In this document: piece after piece, positions 25,991 through 33,607 of the stretch
Position numbering within the stretch: the stretch's first letter is position 1
How the letters are laid out: every line of letters begins with the position of its first letter
Source of the DNA: an uncultured bacterium
Lineage (GTDB): Bacteria; Verrucomicrobiota; Kiritimatiellia; CAIVKH01
Length of the DNA: 64,000 bases
Assembly: GCA_937958885.1 (NCBI GenBank)
Contig: CALGMT010000004.1
Location: 31,770 to 95,769, forward strand
Direction: 5' to 3'
Made by a program: the position numbers and the translations under genes
The notes under the pieces: generated by a model
The model's input: only the letters and a program-made list of their open reading frames with translations
Databases searched by the model: none
What the model was told of the DNA's origin: nothing

Positions 25991-26052
25991 TTCCATGCTC
26001 TGTAAATTACATAGCATGGAAGCCGCAAAAAAAGTTTTTACAGAGCATGGAA
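25991..26052 (+). repeat. Overlapping inverted repeats between metY and metX
   Basis: TTCCATGCTCTGTAAA (25991-26006) is perfectly complementary to TTTACAGAGCATGGAA (26037-26052), a 16-bp stem. The left arm can also pair with a nearer partner, TCCATGCT with AGCATGGA (25992-25999 and 26013-26020). The two foldings are mutually exclusive. The distal arm ends 16 bases before the metX start. Confidence 0.7.
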
Positions 26053-26068
26053 CGGTTGAACGGGTAGC

Positions 26069-27247
26069 GTGGCGATGACGCGTTCAGCGACCTCCGACCT
26101 CGGCGAGGTGAAGACCCGCTTCTTCACGTTCGGCGACCGCCGGCATCCGTTCATCTTCCGAACGGGTGAAACGCTAGCGCCGGTCACCCTCGCCTACGAG
26201 ACGTATGGCGCGCTCAACAACGACAAAAGCAACGCCATTCTCGTGTTCCATGCCCTGAGCGGAAGTCAGCATGCCGCGGGGATCAACCGCGCAGTGAACG
26301 GCGTGCGCCGACTCTGGACGGAGGAGTTGTACCGCGGCTGGTGGGACGATTTTATCGGACCGGGCAAGGCGCTGGATACGGAACGCTATTTCGTCATCTG
26401 CGCGAACTATCTCGGCGGCTGCTACGGATCGTCGGGTCCGGTCTCGCGCAACCCGGCGACGCGGCGGCCGTATGGGCGGTCGTTCCCGACCGTCATGTTC
26501 GGCGACATCGTCGATTCACAGGTGCAGTTGTTGGATCACTTGGGCATCGGCAAGTTGCATGCCGTCGCCGGCGCTTCGCTCGGAGGATTGTGCGCGGTGA
26601 ACCTCGCCGTGCGCCATCCGCAGCGGGTGGGCGTGGTGATCGCGATTGCGGCGGGCATCGAGGTCACGATTCAACAGCGCATCTACAACTACGAGCAGAT
26701 TTGCGCCATCGAGGAGGACAAGTATTTCAACGGCGGCCACTACTACGGGCGCCGGCATCCGGAGCGCGGCCTCGCGCTTGCGCGGATGATCAGCCACAAG
26801 ACGTTCGTCTCGCTCGACATGATGGCGGAACGCGCGCGGAGCGAAGTCGTGCGGCCGGAGGAAGACCGCGACAAGTGGTACTGGATGAGCCACCCCGTCG
26901 AATCGTATTTGCGCAATCAGGGATTGAAGTTCGTGAAGCGATTCGATGCGAACACGTATCTGCGCATCATCGACGCGTGGCAGCGCTTCGATTTATTGAA
27001 AGACACCGGACGAAAATCGTATCGAGATGTCTTCGCGGCATGCCGAAAGCAGCGACACCTCGTGTTCAGCATTCAAGGCGATGCCTGTTTCGCGCCGGAA
27101 CAACAGGAGCAGCAGTGCGAGGTGTTGCGAGCGGCGGGCGTTCCGCATCAGCACATCTCGGTGCATTCCGACAAGGGCCACGATTCATTCCTCCTCGAGC
27201 CTGAGCTCTACACCCCTCACATCGCCTACTTCCTGCGCGGCGCATAG
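26069..27247 (+). CDS. metX: Homoserine O-acetyltransferase
   Basis: Alpha/beta-hydrolase that acetylates homoserine with acetyl-CoA for methionine synthesis. The 392-residue protein has the MetX signatures NAILVFHALSGSQHA, WWDDFIGPGKALDT, CANYLGGCYGSSGP, the nucleophile elbow GASLGG, and the C-terminal SDKGHDSFLLE histidine region. The start is GTG 26069 or ATG 26075 (two codons in); neither has a strong Shine-Dalgarno sequence, and an inverted repeat ends just upstream. Substrate choice (acetyl or succinyl) cannot be read from the sequence alone, but pairing with metY fits acetylation. Confidence 0.93.
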   Translation: MAMTRSATSDLGEVKTRFFTFGDRRHPFIFRTGETLAPVTLAYETYGALNNDKSNAILVFHALSGSQHAAGINRAVNGVRRLWTEELYRGWWDDFIGPGKALDTERYFVICANYLGGCYGSSGPVSRNPATRRPYGRSFPTVMFGDIVDSQVQLLDHLGIGKLHAVAGASLGGLCAVNLAVRHPQRVGVVIAIAAGIEVTIQQRIYNYEQICAIEEDKYFNGGHYYGRRHPERGLALARMISHKTFVSLDMMAERARSEVVRPEEDRDKWYWMSHPVESYLRNQGLKFVKRFDANTYLRIIDAWQRFDLLKDTGRKSYRDVFAACRKQRHLVFSIQGDACFAPEQQEQQCEVLRAAGVPHQHISVHSDKGHDSFLLEPELYTPHIAYFLRGA

Positions 27248-27289
27248 ATTTCGCATGTAAGGCGATGCGCGCCATAGCGATATAAGAGT

Positions 27290-27820
27290 ATGGAGCAATT
27301 TGACATTGTGGATCGTACGGGCCGCGTGATCGGGCGCGCATCGCGCGCGGAGTGTCACGGCAACCCGTCGCTCATCCATCAAGCGGTGCACGTCGCGGTA
27401 TTTGACCATGCGAGCCGTCTGTTTCTCCAAAAGCGCTCAATGGCTAAGGACATTCAACCGGGCAAGTGGGATGTATCCGTCGGCGGCCATGTGCAACCGG
27501 GCGAGACGCCTGAGCGAGCCGCTGAACGCGAGTTGGAAGAAGAACTCGGTGTTCGGGTGAACCGACTTCAGAAAGCCTACGAGTACGTCTGGGAATCGCC
27601 GATCGAGACAGAGCTGATCCGCACCTATTGCACCGTGCATGAAGGGCCGTTCCGACTGCAGGCGGAAGAAATTTCGGAAGGGCGGTTTTGGTCGCTCCCG
27701 GAAATCGAACGCGCGATTCCGTCAGGTTTCGCTACGCCGCAGTTTGCGTTCGAGTTTCCACGACTTCGCGCGTATTGGGAAACCGCGCGGAATGAACAGA
27801 CCCGAGCCGCGCGGGCCTGA
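27290..27820 (+). CDS. Nudix hydrolase
   Basis: A 176-residue Nudix protein. The Nudix box is complete: GGHVQPGETPERAAERELEEELGV (GX5EX7REUXEEXGU; about residues 66-88). The N-terminus (FDIVDRTGRVIGRASRAECHG) and LFLQKRSMAKDIQPGKWD resemble the isopentenyl-diphosphate isomerase-like/YfcD branch, which often acts on nucleoside or other diphosphates. The substrate is unknown. The stop lies one base before the next gene, so it may be cotranscribed with the FAD oxidoreductase. Confidence 0.92.
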   Translation: MEQFDIVDRTGRVIGRASRAECHGNPSLIHQAVHVAVFDHASRLFLQKRSMAKDIQPGKWDVSVGGHVQPGETPERAAERELEEELGVRVNRLQKAYEYVWESPIETELIRTYCTVHEGPFRLQAEEISEGRFWSLPEIERAIPSGFATPQFAFEFPRLRAYWETARNEQTRAARA

Positions 27821-27821
27821 C

Positions 27822-29102
27822 ATGAACTACGCTGCGTCCAGCAACCTGAACATGGCCGTGATCGGCGGCGGTGTCGCGGGACTCACCTCTGCATTGCTGC
27901 TTCAAGAGAAGCATCGCGTGACGCTCTACGAGAAGAACGACTATGTCGGCGGGCATACAAATACCATCACCATCGCCGACGGACCGGATGCCGGGACGCC
28001 GGTGGACACCGGCTTTATCGTGCTCAACAACAAAACCTATCCGCTTTTCAATCGCTTGTTGCGAAAGTTGGATTGTCCGACACGCGACAGCGACATGTCA
28101 TTTGGGTACTACGACGAGACCACGCGCCTTCAATATGCCGGTACGGGTTGGATGGGCTTGTTCGCGCAGCCGGGGAATGCGCTGAAGCCGGCCTATTGGC
28201 GTTTTTTGCTGGAAATTGCCCGATTTTGCAAAACCGCCCGCGCCGATTTGGCGGCGGGGCGTCTCGAGAGCTTAACCGTCGGCCAGTATCTCGACGGACA
28301 TGGCTACTCCGGCTTCGCGCGCGAAGCGTACATCCTTCCCATGGCCGGCGCCATCTGGTCCTCTTCGCTAAAAGACATTGAAGGTTTTCCCGCGGAAATG
28401 ATGATCCGCTTTTGGGAAAATCACGGTCTGCTCTCGCTGGAAGACCGTCCTCAGTGGCAGACCGTGGTCGGCGGCAGCCGCCGATACGTGCAGAGCGCTA
28501 TCGCCCGGATCGGCGGGCCCGTGCATGTCCGTGCCGACGTGAAAAAGATTGAACGGACCGACGCCGGGGTGCGGGTGTATGTCGATGGACACTCCCCCGA
28601 GTTGTTTGACGCGGTGGTGGTGGCCGCGCACGCCGACGAAGCGTTGCGGATGTTGAGCGATCCCACCGCCGACGAAAAGCGGCTGCTCGGCGCCTGGCGC
28701 TATTTGCCAAATCTCACGCACCTGCACACGGACGTCTCGCTGATGCCGCCGAACCGCCGCGCGTGGGCCTCATGGAACTATCGCCGTTCGCCTGCTGTGG
28801 CCGATTCGAGCCCGGTCTCGGTCACCTATCACATGAATCGACTGCAAGGGCTGCGGACACAGCAGCAATACTTTGTGTCGCTGAATGCGCCCCGTCTTCC
28901 TCGTGATGAGTGCATGATTCGCGAAATTCGCTACACACACCCGCTCTATACGTTCGATTCAATGGCAACGCAGAAAGAGCTGCCGAACTTAAACGGAGTG
29001 AATCGAACATTTTACTGTGGCAGCTACTTCGGCTACGGCTTTCACGAGGATGCGGTGCGGTCGGGCGTAGCCGTGGCCCGCGCGTTTGGGATCGACCTGT
29101 GA
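27822..29102 (+). CDS. FAD/NAD(P)-binding oxidoreductase (amine-oxidase-like)
   Basis: Flavoprotein of 426 residues. The FAD Rossmann motif is MAVIGGGVAGLTSALLL near residue 11, followed by YEKNDYVGGHTNT. The C-terminal FCGSYFGYGFHEDAVRSGVAVA binds the flavin. Proteins of this type sit beside DUF1365 and cyclopropane synthase genes in many proteobacteria; in Rhodobacter sphaeroides an adjacent flavoprotein acts on membrane fatty acids (furan fatty acid route). A role in lipid modification is therefore likely but inferred. The stop codon overlaps the GTG start of the next gene. Confidence 0.87.
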   Translation: MNYAASSNLNMAVIGGGVAGLTSALLLQEKHRVTLYEKNDYVGGHTNTITIADGPDAGTPVDTGFIVLNNKTYPLFNRLLRKLDCPTRDSDMSFGYYDETTRLQYAGTGWMGLFAQPGNALKPAYWRFLLEIARFCKTARADLAAGRLESLTVGQYLDGHGYSGFAREAYILPMAGAIWSSSLKDIEGFPAEMMIRFWENHGLLSLEDRPQWQTVVGGSRRYVQSAIARIGGPVHVRADVKKIERTDAGVRVYVDGHSPELFDAVVVAAHADEALRMLSDPTADEKRLLGAWRYLPNLTHLHTDVSLMPPNRRAWASWNYRRSPAVADSSPVSVTYHMNRLQGLRTQQQYFVSLNAPRLPRDECMIREIRYTHPLYTFDSMATQKELPNLNGVNRTFYCGSYFGYGFHEDAVRSGVAVARAFGIDL

Positions 29103-31084
29103 ACTCGCGCCTCTACAGAGGCCGCGTGATGCATGCGCGGTTGGAGCCGACCCGCCACGCGTTTTCCTACCCCGTTTATTTCCTCGGATTGGACATCGAC
29201 GAACTTCCGATCCTGGCCGAAACGGTGCGCGGATTTGCCTACAACCGACGCGGTCTTTTTTCGCTGTACGACCGCGACTATCTCGAAGACGTTGCGGGTA
29301 CGATCCGCGACAAGCTGGATCGTGTTCTAAAGCACATGCAACACGGCGGCGATGTTGCTCGGATTTTCCTGCTGACCTCGGCGCGATACTTCGGCTACGT
29401 CTTCAATCCCGTTAGTTTCTATTATTGCTACGACGCGCACGGCCGGCTGCGCTGCGCGCTCGCCGAGGTGAACAATACATTCCGCGAGCGCCATCTTTAC
29501 ACGCTGGAGGATCCGCGCTTCGAGGGCGAGACGGCCTTTTTCAAGGCGGCAAAAGCATTCCACGTTTCCCCATTCAACGACCGCAATGGGACGTATGCCT
29601 TTTCTTTTTCTCCGCCGGACCCGAACGTGGACGTTCGCGTGGATATAGTGCGGGACGGCCGCGTGGTTTTTAAATCGCAATTATCTGGTAAGGCGATGCC
29701 GCTGGACGCGAAACATCTGGTATCGACGCTGGTCGGATATCCCCTGACCGGTTTCATGACAATGCCCCGAATTATGTCGCAGGCGGCTCAATTATATTTT
29801 CGTCGACGGTTGCCGGTCTTCACCAAGCCCGCGCCCTCGAGCCCTTTCACGATCCGCACCGCACCGGCAACGTCATGGGAGCGCGTATGCGAGCGCCTTA
29901 TCTTGGCTCTGTTCGATCGGCTGGAGGTCGGCGAATTGCGGGTGCGCCTTCCGGGCGGAGTCGAGCGCACGTTCGGCGGAACATCGCCCGCCGTATCGGC
30001 GTCGATGCAAATTCGCAGCCATTCCTTCTTCTCGCGCGCAGTGCGCGACGGCGAAATTGGACTGGGCGAAGCCTACATGCTGGGCGAGTGGGATTCCCCG
30101 GACATCACGGCCTTGATCAGCCTGCTGATTGCAAATCGCCACAAATTGGAGAACGGCGATCTCCGCATGGCGCGCGTTGGACGATTGATCAATCGCGCGC
30201 GCTATCTGCTACAGCCCAACACGCTTTCGGGAAGCCGCAAAAACATCGCGGCCCACTATGATTTGAGCAACGACTTTTTCAAACTGTGGCTGGATCCGAC
30301 CATGATGTATTCGGCTGCAGTATTCGCGTCGCAGGGGGAATCGCTCGAAGTCGCCCAGCGCAATAAGATGCGAAAGTTGATCGCAGCCGCGCGCATCGGT
30401 CGTGAGCACCACGTGCTGGAAATCGGATCGGGCTGGGGCGGGTTTGCGATTGAGGCCGTACGGCTGACCGGGTGCCGCGTCACGTCCGTGACCATATCTC
30501 AACGGCAACTGGAGGAGGCGCAAGCGCGCGCGGCGGCGGCCGGCTTGGCGGATCGTATTGAGTTCAAGCTGTGCGACTATCGGCAACTCGACGGCGTGTA
30601 TGACCGCATTGTCTCCATCGAAATGCTGGAGGCGGTGGGCCGCAAGTATTTGGGAACTTTTTTTGCCACCCTGGATCGCGTCCTTCGTCCCGACGGCGTC
30701 GCCGCAATTCAGGTGATTACCATTCCCGATCAGCGGTACGATGGATATTCCCGCAGCACCGATTGGATTCAGAAGCACATTTTCCCCGGCGGCCACCTGC
30801 CCTCGCTTGGCGCGTTGGTATTGGCGATGACGCAGCATTCATCGCTGCATGTGGAGTCGGTCGAGAACATCGGCCCCCACTATGCCCCCACCCTCCGTCG
30901 CTGGCTGGAGAATTTCGAGGCCGCCCTTCCGCGCGTGCGAGAGCTCGGTTACGATGAAATGTTCATCCGCAAGTGGCGCTATTACCTGAGCTACTGCGAA
31001 GCCGCCTTTGCGACGCGCGCGCTCGACAACCTTCACCTGGTGCTGACCCGAGCCTGCAACCCTGCATTGCGAATGGCCTATTGA
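29099..31084 (+). CDS. Fusion: DUF1365 domain plus cyclopropane-fatty-acid synthase-like methyltransferase
   Basis: A single 661-residue protein joining two genes that are usually separate neighbours. Residues about 1-240 are DUF1365: SRLYRGRVMHARLEPTRHAF, LFSLYDRDYL, FGYVFNPVSFYYCYD, and EVNNTFRERHLY. Residues about 290-660 are a cyclopropane synthase: AHYDLSNDFFKLWLDPTMMYS, the SAM-binding site EIGSGWGG (about 441), SVTISQRQLEEA, and IEMLEAVG. It probably methylates unsaturated phospholipid acyl chains. GTG 29099 is chosen because it overlaps the preceding stop (GTGA) and gives the usual DUF1365 start; the open frame extends 63 codons further inside the previous gene. Confidence 0.9.
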   Translation: MNSRLYRGRVMHARLEPTRHAFSYPVYFLGLDIDELPILAETVRGFAYNRRGLFSLYDRDYLEDVAGTIRDKLDRVLKHMQHGGDVARIFLLTSARYFGYVFNPVSFYYCYDAHGRLRCALAEVNNTFRERHLYTLEDPRFEGETAFFKAAKAFHVSPFNDRNGTYAFSFSPPDPNVDVRVDIVRDGRVVFKSQLSGKAMPLDAKHLVSTLVGYPLTGFMTMPRIMSQAAQLYFRRRLPVFTKPAPSSPFTIRTAPATSWERVCERLILALFDRLEVGELRVRLPGGVERTFGGTSPAVSASMQIRSHSFFSRAVRDGEIGLGEAYMLGEWDSPDITALISLLIANRHKLENGDLRMARVGRLINRARYLLQPNTLSGSRKNIAAHYDLSNDFFKLWLDPTMMYSAAVFASQGESLEVAQRNKMRKLIAAARIGREHHVLEIGSGWGGFAIEAVRLTGCRVTSVTISQRQLEEAQARAAAAGLADRIEFKLCDYRQLDGVYDRIVSIEMLEAVGRKYLGTFFATLDRVLRPDGVAAIQVITIPDQRYDGYSRSTDWIQKHIFPGGHLPSLGALVLAMTQHSSLHVESVENIGPHYAPTLRRWLENFEAALPRVRELGYDEMFIRKWRYYLSYCEAAFATRALDNLHLVLTRACNPALRMAY

Positions 31085-31134
31085 TTCCGGCAGTCGATTT
31101 ACCCACATCCTATTGCGCCGCAGTCGGGGCTCAA

Positions 31135-32364
31135 CTAGCCGGCGAGGGCTATCCATACACAGAGAATCGCGAATGACGCGACGGTTGCGGGAATCCCGGC
31201 GCGCGCGTGCTCTGCAAATGAAATCCGAATGCCGGCTTGCTTCGCTTGCTCGATCACGATCAAGTTCGCGATGCTGCCGATGGTGATCAGATTGCCCGCA
31301 AACGTGCTCGCCAGCGCAAGCACATACCATGGCTCGGGCGAATCGGCGGGCAGGAACTTGATGAGCACCATCACGGCGGGGACGTTGCTGACGATGTTGC
31401 TGAGCACGGCCGCTACTGCGGTGAGTACATACGGGTCCTCCAGGTGCACCCCGCGCTGCCGCGTGGTCTCAACGATCCACGCGGGCAGGCCGCTGTCCTC
31501 GAAACCCCGCACGACGACGAATAGGCCGATGAACAGCGCGATGAGATGCCAGTCGACCAAGCCCATCAATGAACGCGTCGCCAGTTTTCGGCTGCACAAA
31601 AGCACGCCGGCGGCAACCAGGGCGGATAGCTCCCGCGGGATATCTGTGAAAAAAGCCGCGACGAGCAGCGCGGCCACAATTCCCCCCTTCCGCGCCTGCG
31701 TGGGGCTGTATTCGGGCCATTCGCCGTGCGGCGTCTCTTGCGCGGCTGCCGCGCCCCATTGATTTCGATACAGCGCGATCACAATCCCGTACGCGGCTGC
31801 CAGGGAGATCGCGCTTGGTATCGCACACCAAAGAAAAAAATGCGTGAAGGAAAGCCGTCCCACTTGTCCGATCAGCATGTTTTGCGGATTGCCGATGATG
31901 GTGGCCGCTGATCCGATGTTGCTGGCCAGGGCGAGTCCCAGCAGAAACGGAATCGGATTCAGCCGCCGCCTCGCCAGAGACCACGCCAGCACCGGCGTAA
32001 AGGCGAGACACACAATGTCGTTCGCCAGGATCGCCGACAGCGCGCCGCTGGCCAACATCAGTTGCCAAAGAAAACGTCGAGGCCGATCCATCGCGCGCGT
32101 GAGCGCCATGGCGACATGGGTATAAAAACCCGCGAGCCGGAACTGAGAGGACAGCACCATGAGTCCGAAGAGCAGCAAAATGGTAGGAAAATCCACCGCG
32201 GCAACGGCATGATCCGTATCGAGGACCCCGAACGCGATCATCGCGACGCCGCCTAAAAGCGCGATGCCCGTGCGGTCGATGGCTAGACCAGGGACTTCGC
32301 CGATGGCCACCCCGATATAGGTCAGGGCAAAGATGAGCACCGCGGGTGTAAGGATGTCGGGCAT
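31135..32364 (-). CDS. Ion transporter superfamily permease (ArsB/NhaD/CitMHS-like)
   Basis: A 409-residue inner-membrane protein with about 11 hydrophobic segments. Motifs of the ion transporter superfamily are seen in both halves: ILANDIVCLAFTPVL and ASNIGSAATIIGNPQNMLIG in the first, and LSNIVSNVPAVMVLIKFL and NLITIGSIANLIV in the second. Relatives move arsenite, sodium or small organic anions; the substrate is not clear. ATG 32364 gives the expected start; another in-frame ATG at 32406 would overlap the divergent SDR gene. It is the only minus-strand gene in the photolyase cluster. Confidence 0.87.
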   Translation of the reverse strand: MPDILTPAVLIFALTYIGVAIGEVPGLAIDRTGIALLGGVAMIAFGVLDTDHAVAAVDFPTILLLFGLMVLSSQFRLAGFYTHVAMALTRAMDRPRRFLWQLMLASGALSAILANDIVCLAFTPVLAWSLARRRLNPIPFLLGLALASNIGSAATIIGNPQNMLIGQVGRLSFTHFFLWCAIPSAISLAAAYGIVIALYRNQWGAAAAQETPHGEWPEYSPTQARKGGIVAALLVAAFFTDIPRELSALVAAGVLLCSRKLATRSLMGLVDWHLIALFIGLFVVVRGFEDSGLPAWIVETTRQRGVHLEDPYVLTAVAAVLSNIVSNVPAVMVLIKFLPADSPEPWYVLALASTFAGNLITIGSIANLIVIEQAKQAGIRISFAEHARAGIPATVASFAILCVWIALAG

Positions 32365-32404
32365 TTGCAGAAGTATTTCAAATGAAAGGTTTTTGTAAAT
32401 CGCC

Positions 32405-33130
32405 ATGAATGCACTTATTTTCGGAGCAACAGGCGGCATCGGCGCGGCTCTCGCCCGAAGATTGCGCAACGCGGGTCATCACGTTTGGGGCAGCGCGCGC
32501 CATGCAGACCGACTGGCGCAACTCTCGACAGAACTCGAAATGGGCGCGACCCCCGGCGACGTGACGGCGCCTGAAGAGGTGGATCGCATCGTGGACACTG
32601 CGGCCCGTTCCATGGGCGGTCTGGATGCAGTGGCGCTATGCGTCGGAAGTATCTTGCTCAAACCGGCTCATCTGACGACAAACGACGAATGGGCCTTCAC
32701 ACTAAACGTGAATCTGAATGCCGCTTTTTACGTGACGCGGGCTTGCGCGCGCGCGATGCAGTCCGCCGGCGGTTCGGTCGTTCTGGTTTCCACCTGTGCC
32801 GCGCGTATCGGGCTCCCCAATCACGAAGCGATCGCGGCAGCGAAAGCGGGTGTTGAGGGCTTGGCGCGTGCGGCGGCGGCGACGTACTCGTCTCGCGGGA
32901 TTCGATTCAATGTTGTTGCACCAGGCCTCGTGGACACACCGCTTTCGGCGCGCATTACAGCCAATGAGGCCTCGCGAAAAGCCTCCCAAGCCATGCACCC
33001 GCTCGGTCGTATCGGCACGCCGGACGATGTGGCATCGGCGATTGCATGGCTGATGGATCCGGAGCAAAGCTGGGTCACCGGACAAGTGCTGGGCGTTGAC
33101 GGCGGTTTAGCCTCGCTGAAAGGCCGGTAA
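32405..33130 (+). CDS. Short-chain dehydrogenase-like protein lacking the catalytic Tyr
   Basis: A 241-residue SDR. The cofactor motif is FGATGGIG at the N-terminus, the CVGS segment replaces NAG, and VVLVSTCAA supplies the serine. In the usual YxxxK site the sequence reads IAAAK, so isoleucine replaces the tyrosine while the lysine is kept. The C-terminal DGG follows the normal pattern. Without tyrosine it may be a non-redox SDR or use another residue. It precedes an SRPBCC protein (3-base gap) and photolyase. Its start is 41 bases from the divergent transporter start. Confidence 0.88.
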   Translation: MNALIFGATGGIGAALARRLRNAGHHVWGSARHADRLAQLSTELEMGATPGDVTAPEEVDRIVDTAARSMGGLDAVALCVGSILLKPAHLTTNDEWAFTLNVNLNAAFYVTRACARAMQSAGGSVVLVSTCAARIGLPNHEAIAAAKAGVEGLARAAAATYSSRGIRFNVVAPGLVDTPLSARITANEASRKASQAMHPLGRIGTPDDVASAIAWLMDPEQSWVTGQVLGVDGGLASLKGR

Positions 33131-33133
33131 GTC

Positions 33134-33607
33134 ATGCGCACATTCATCGCTCGCCATACGGTCCCCTACCCGGTCGAAGTCGTTTTTGCATGGCACGAGC
33201 ATCCGGGTGCTCTAGACGCCTTGCTCCCGGCATTTCCGCGCATACGGGTGGTGCGGCATGAGGGCATACGGAATGGCGCCGCGGCCGTGATGGAAATTCG
33301 ATTGGGGCCCTTTCGACTCGAATGGGAGGCCATCCATGATGGATTCGTTCGCAATAAGCAATTTCGCGATATCCAAGTCCGAGGGCCTTTTCGTGTTTGG
33401 GAACACACGCATCGTTTTGAGGCTGTTGGCGAATACAGCTGCCGTTTGACCGATCGGGTGGTCTTTTCGTTGCCCGGAGGCCGAATCATCAATGCCCTGC
33501 TTTCGCCGGTGGTCGCGATGTTGCTGCACGGCATGTTCAATGAACGATATCGCGCGCTTGATCGCGCGCTAGAAGAATCCTATGCGATGAAGCCGTGCGA
33601 CATATGA
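33134..33607 (+). CDS. SRPBCC-fold ligand-binding protein
   Basis: A 157-residue protein with the START/SRPBCC pattern: MRTFIARHTVPYPVEVVFAW (strand then helix), PFRVWEHTHRFEAVG, and CRLTDRVVFSLPGG, ending in a long C-terminal helix. The family binds hydrophobic ligands. It shares its end with the photolyase start (overlap ATGA, 33604-33607). Its place in the photolyase-SDR-DUF1365 group suggests a lipid or lipid-breakdown ligand. Confidence 0.82.
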   Translation: MRTFIARHTVPYPVEVVFAWHEHPGALDALLPAFPRIRVVRHEGIRNGAAAVMEIRLGPFRLEWEAIHDGFVRNKQFRDIQVRGPFRVWEHTHRFEAVGEYSCRLTDRVVFSLPGGRIINALLSPVVAMLLHGMFNERYRALDRALEESYAMKPCDI

